From contig NZ_CP059450.1 of assembly GCF_022023855.1 (NCBI RefSeq), positions 558,001-622,000 of the forward strand: a stretch of DNA of 64,000 nucleotides, read 5' to 3'. The DNA is from Azospirillum brasilense (lineage in GTDB: Bacteria; Pseudomonadota; Alphaproteobacteria; Azospirillales; Azospirillaceae). Below the pieces are notes generated by a model, which made no database searches, had not been told where the DNA came from, and saw nothing but the letters and a program-made list of their open reading frames with translations. The translations under genes were made by a program, and so were the position numbers. Positions 62,010-64,000 of this stretch are shown here, piece after piece. The stretch's first letter is position 1. Every line of letters starts with the position of its first letter.

Positions 62010-62966
62010 TCAGCCCGCCATTGCCGCGAGCTTGCGGAGGCGAGCCTCCCGCAGCTTCGCGAAGTCCGCCCCCGCGTGATAGCTGGAGCGGGTCAGCGGC
62101 GTCGAGGCCACCATCAGGAAACCCTTGCCGCGGCCAAGTGTTGCGTAGCTCTGGAATTCTTCCGGAGTCACGAACCGGTCCACCGCCGCGTGCTTGGGCG
62201 TCGGCTGGAGGTACTGGCCGATCGTCATGAAGTCAACATCGGCGGCGCGCAGATCGTCCATCACCTGCCCGACCTCCTCGCGCGTCTCGCCCAGACCGAC
62301 CATCACGCCGGACTTGGTGAACATCGACGGGTCCAGCTCCTTCACCCGCGCCAGCAGCTGCAGCGAGGTGAAATAGCGCGCACCCGGACGGATCGTCGGG
62401 TAGAGGCGCGGCGCGGTTTCCAGATTGTGGTTGAAGACGTCGGGCTTCGCCTCGACCACCACCTCCACCGCACCCTTCTTCTTCTGGAAGTCGGGGGTGA
62501 GAATCTCGATGGTCGTGTCGGGCGACGCTGCGCGGATGGCGCGGATGGTCCGGGCGAAATGCTCCGCCCCGCCGTCCTCCAGGTCGTCGCGGTCCACCGA
62601 GGTGACGACGACGTGGCTCAGCTTCAGCTGGGCCACCGCCTCCCCCACATTGTCCGGCTCGTGCGGGTCGAGCTGGTCGGGGCGCCCGGTGCCGACGTTG
62701 CAGAAGGCGCAGCCGCGGGTGCAGACGGAGCCGAGGATCATGAAGGTCGCGTGCTTGTGCTTCCAGCACTCCCCGATGTTCGGGCAGGCGGCCTCTTCGC
62801 ACACGGTGTTGAGCTTGAGCCCGCGCATCAGGTTGCGCGTCTCGTTGTATTCCTGGCTGGTCGGCGCCTTGACGCGAATCCAGCCTGGTTTGCGCTGGAT
62901 CGGGTTGTCGGGCTTGTGGGCCTTTTCGGGATGGCGAAGCTTCTCGGGGTGATCGGCCACGGTCAT
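62010..62966 (-). CDS. lipA: Lipoyl synthase LipA
   Basis: This 318-residue radical-SAM enzyme inserts two sulfur atoms into octanoyl groups to make lipoate for the dehydrogenase complexes. The auxiliary cluster ligands are Cys56, Cys61 and Cys67 ([16 protein letters not shown]). The radical-SAM cluster ligands are Cys82, Cys86 and Cys89 ([10 protein letters not shown]), and the C-terminal RSSYHAG contains the conserved Ser. The ATG at 62966 gives the family length; the 45 codons upstream in frame are Arg-rich and not family-like. It sits next to lpdA, the lipoamide dehydrogenase whose complexes use its product. Confidence 0.96.
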   Translation of the reverse strand: MTVADHPEKLRHPEKAHKPDNPIQRKPGWIRVKAPTSQEYNETRNLMRGLKLNTVCEEAACPNIGECWKHKHATFMILGSVCTRGCAFCNVGTGRPDQLDPHEPDNVGEAVAQLKLSHVVVTSVDRDDLEDGGAEHFARTIRAIRAASPDTTIEILTPDFQKKKGAVEVVVEAKPDVFNHNLETAPRLYPTIRPGARYFTSLQLLARVKELDPSMFTKSGVMVGLGETREEVGQVMDDLRAADVDFMTIGQYLQPTPKHAAVDRFVTPEEFQSYATLGRGKGFLMVASTPLTRSSYHAGADFAKLREARLRKLAAMAG

Positions 62967-63234
62967 GGTCTGAAGTGCTCCCACGGGCTGCCCGGCGGCA
63001 GCGCCGATGCTGAACGGTAACGCGCCGCCACGGCGCAAGGGAACGGCGCAAGGCCGGCGGACACGGTCCCGCCGGATAGGCCGGAATGACCGACCGGTCA
63101 AGTCTGATTATCGGCCGCGACGAAACAACACCGCCAATTTGATGACGGAGTCGCAATCGTTGCTCCCCCGCCCCGGAGGGCGAGGGAGGAAACGACCGTC
63201 GATCAGACCCCACTCAGTCGATCAAACAGGCCAC

Positions 63235-64000
63235 TTAGAAGTGGATGGCCCGGCCGTAGGCATCAAGAACCGACTCGTGCATCATCTCCGACAGAGTCGG
63301 ATGCGGGAACACCGTCTGCATCAGTTCCTGTTCGGTGGTCTCCATGGTCTTAGCGACCGTGTAGCCCTGGATCAGCTCCGTCACCTCGGCGCCGACCATG
63401 TGGGCACCCAGCAGTTCGCCGGTCTTGGCGTCGAACACGGTCTTCACCATGCCGTCCGCCTCGCCCAGAGCGATGGCCTTGCCGTTGCCGATGAAGGGGA
63501 AGCGGCCGACGCGGACCTCGTAGCCCGCCTCCTTCGCCTTCTTCTCGGTCAGACCGACCGACGCGATCTGCGGGTGCGAGTAGGTGCAGCCCGGGATGTT
63601 GCGGACGTCCAGCGCGTGCGGGTGCTTGCCGGCGATGTGCTCGACGGCGATGACGCCCTCGTGGCTGGCCTTGTGGGCGAGCCAGGGAGCCCCCGTCACG
63701 TCGCCGATGGCGTAGACGCCCGGCTCGTCGGTCTGGCAGTTGGCGTTGGTCTTTATGTGGCCGCGGTCGGTCTGGACCTTGGTGTTCTCCAGGCCCAGAT
63801 TCTCCGTGTTCGGCGCGATGCCGACGGCGAGGATCACGCGATCGACCGTGATGTCCTCGGTCTTGCCGTTGGCTTCCACCGCCACCGTCACGCTGTCGGC
63901 ACCCTTGCGCAGGTTGCCGGCCTTGCCGTTGGTGATGATCCGCATGCCCTGCTTTTCGAACTGCTTGCGGGCGAAGGTCGAGATTTCCTCGTCCTCGACC
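63235..64000 (-). CDS. lpdA: Dihydrolipoyl dehydrogenase (3' part; runs off the right edge)
   Basis: About 255 C-terminal residues of a flavoprotein disulfide reductase are visible. Coding continues to the last base of the window without a start, so the gene is truncated by the edge. Landmarks are the NAD-domain end VDRVILAVGIAPNTENLGLE, the FAD-binding EPGVYAIGDVTGAPWLAHKASHEG and the dimerisation domain IPGCTYSHPQIASVGLTEKKA. The catalytic base lies in FPHPTLSEMMHE near the C-terminus. It is the E3 subunit of pyruvate and 2-oxoglutarate dehydrogenase complexes. It precedes lipA on the same strand with about 270 bases between. Confidence 0.94.
   Translation of the reverse strand, partial: VEDEEISTFARKQFEKQGMRIITNGKAGNLRKGADSVTVAVEANGKTEDITVDRVILAVGIAPNTENLGLENTKVQTDRGHIKTNANCQTDEPGVYAIGDVTGAPWLAHKASHEGVIAVEHIAGKHPHALDVRNIPGCTYSHPQIASVGLTEKKAKEAGYEVRVGRFPFIGNGKAIALGEADGMVKTVFDAKTGELLGAHMVGAEVTELIQGYTVAKTMETTEQELMQTVFPHPTLSEMMHESVLDAYGRAIHF

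Overview
The window is GC-rich chromosomal DNA from an alphaproteobacterium of the Azospirillum type (Rhodospirillales). The main evidence is a minus-strand block in the order nifR3/dusB, ntrB, ntrC, ntrY, ntrX, trkA, dat, HAD phosphatase, hfq, hflX. This order is characteristic of alphaproteobacteria, and nifR3-ntrB-ntrC is the arrangement known from Azospirillum brasilense. A fused ispDF gene, an Rsm22-type protein, a CcrM-like GANTC cluster and frequent GTG/TTG starts agree with this. The species call is an inference. No rRNA, tRNA, CRISPR array, insertion sequence or intact prophage was seen.

Layout. 1-10.9 kb: two RND efflux systems. The first (adaptor truncated by the window edge, plus permease) is on the plus strand. 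The second (tetR, adaptor, permease) is on the minus strand. Between them lies a divergent lysR/tauE pair sharing a 10-bp inverted repeat. 11.2-16.1 kb: a lytic transglycosylase lipoprotein, a chemoreceptor, a small lipoprotein and an Rsm22-family methyltransferase. 16.1-26.1 kb: a mixed set with topoisomerase IB, a GH13 glucosidase, an orphan TakP-like TRAP binding protein, a GST, a YejA-like peptide-binding protein, a single-domain response regulator, an exported MetX-like hydrolase and a YbjQ protein. 26.3-29.8 kb: a small accessory module with an XRE/S24-like regulator, a YqaJ-type exonuclease, a Rad52/Sak-like putative annealing protein and two unknown small genes; the exonuclease is preceded by an unusually dense GANTC cluster. 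29.9-34.1 kb: a LysE exporter, a PAS-GGDEF protein and Tex.

34.5-41.7 kb: a six-gene Hyf/complex-I-like membrane complex. Its large subunit lacks the N-terminal NiFe cysteines, while its small subunit keeps the Fe-S cysteines, so it looks like an energy-converting hydrogenase-related (Ehr) complex rather than a hydrogenase. Upstream of it is a strong intrinsic terminator with no gene before it on that strand, which suggests a leader RNA or small RNA.

41.7-58.6 kb: mazG, several small unknown genes, an inositol-monophosphatase-like enzyme, hflX-hfq, HAD-dat, trkA, and the nitrogen regulators ntrXY and ntrBC with nifR3. Between trkA and ntrX sits a small predicted beta-rich protein of unknown function. 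Its AT-rich upstream DNA carries an 18-bp perfect palindrome and 10-bp-phased repeats; this is the most foreign-looking spot in the window. 58.7-64 kb: housekeeping genes for cytochrome assembly, isoprenoid synthesis (ispDF, with an in-frame 15-bp tandem repeat at its N-terminus), cinA, a RatA/Coq10 protein, lipA and the C-terminal part of lpdA, which runs off the right edge.

All assignments come from reading motifs and gene context; no database search was run.
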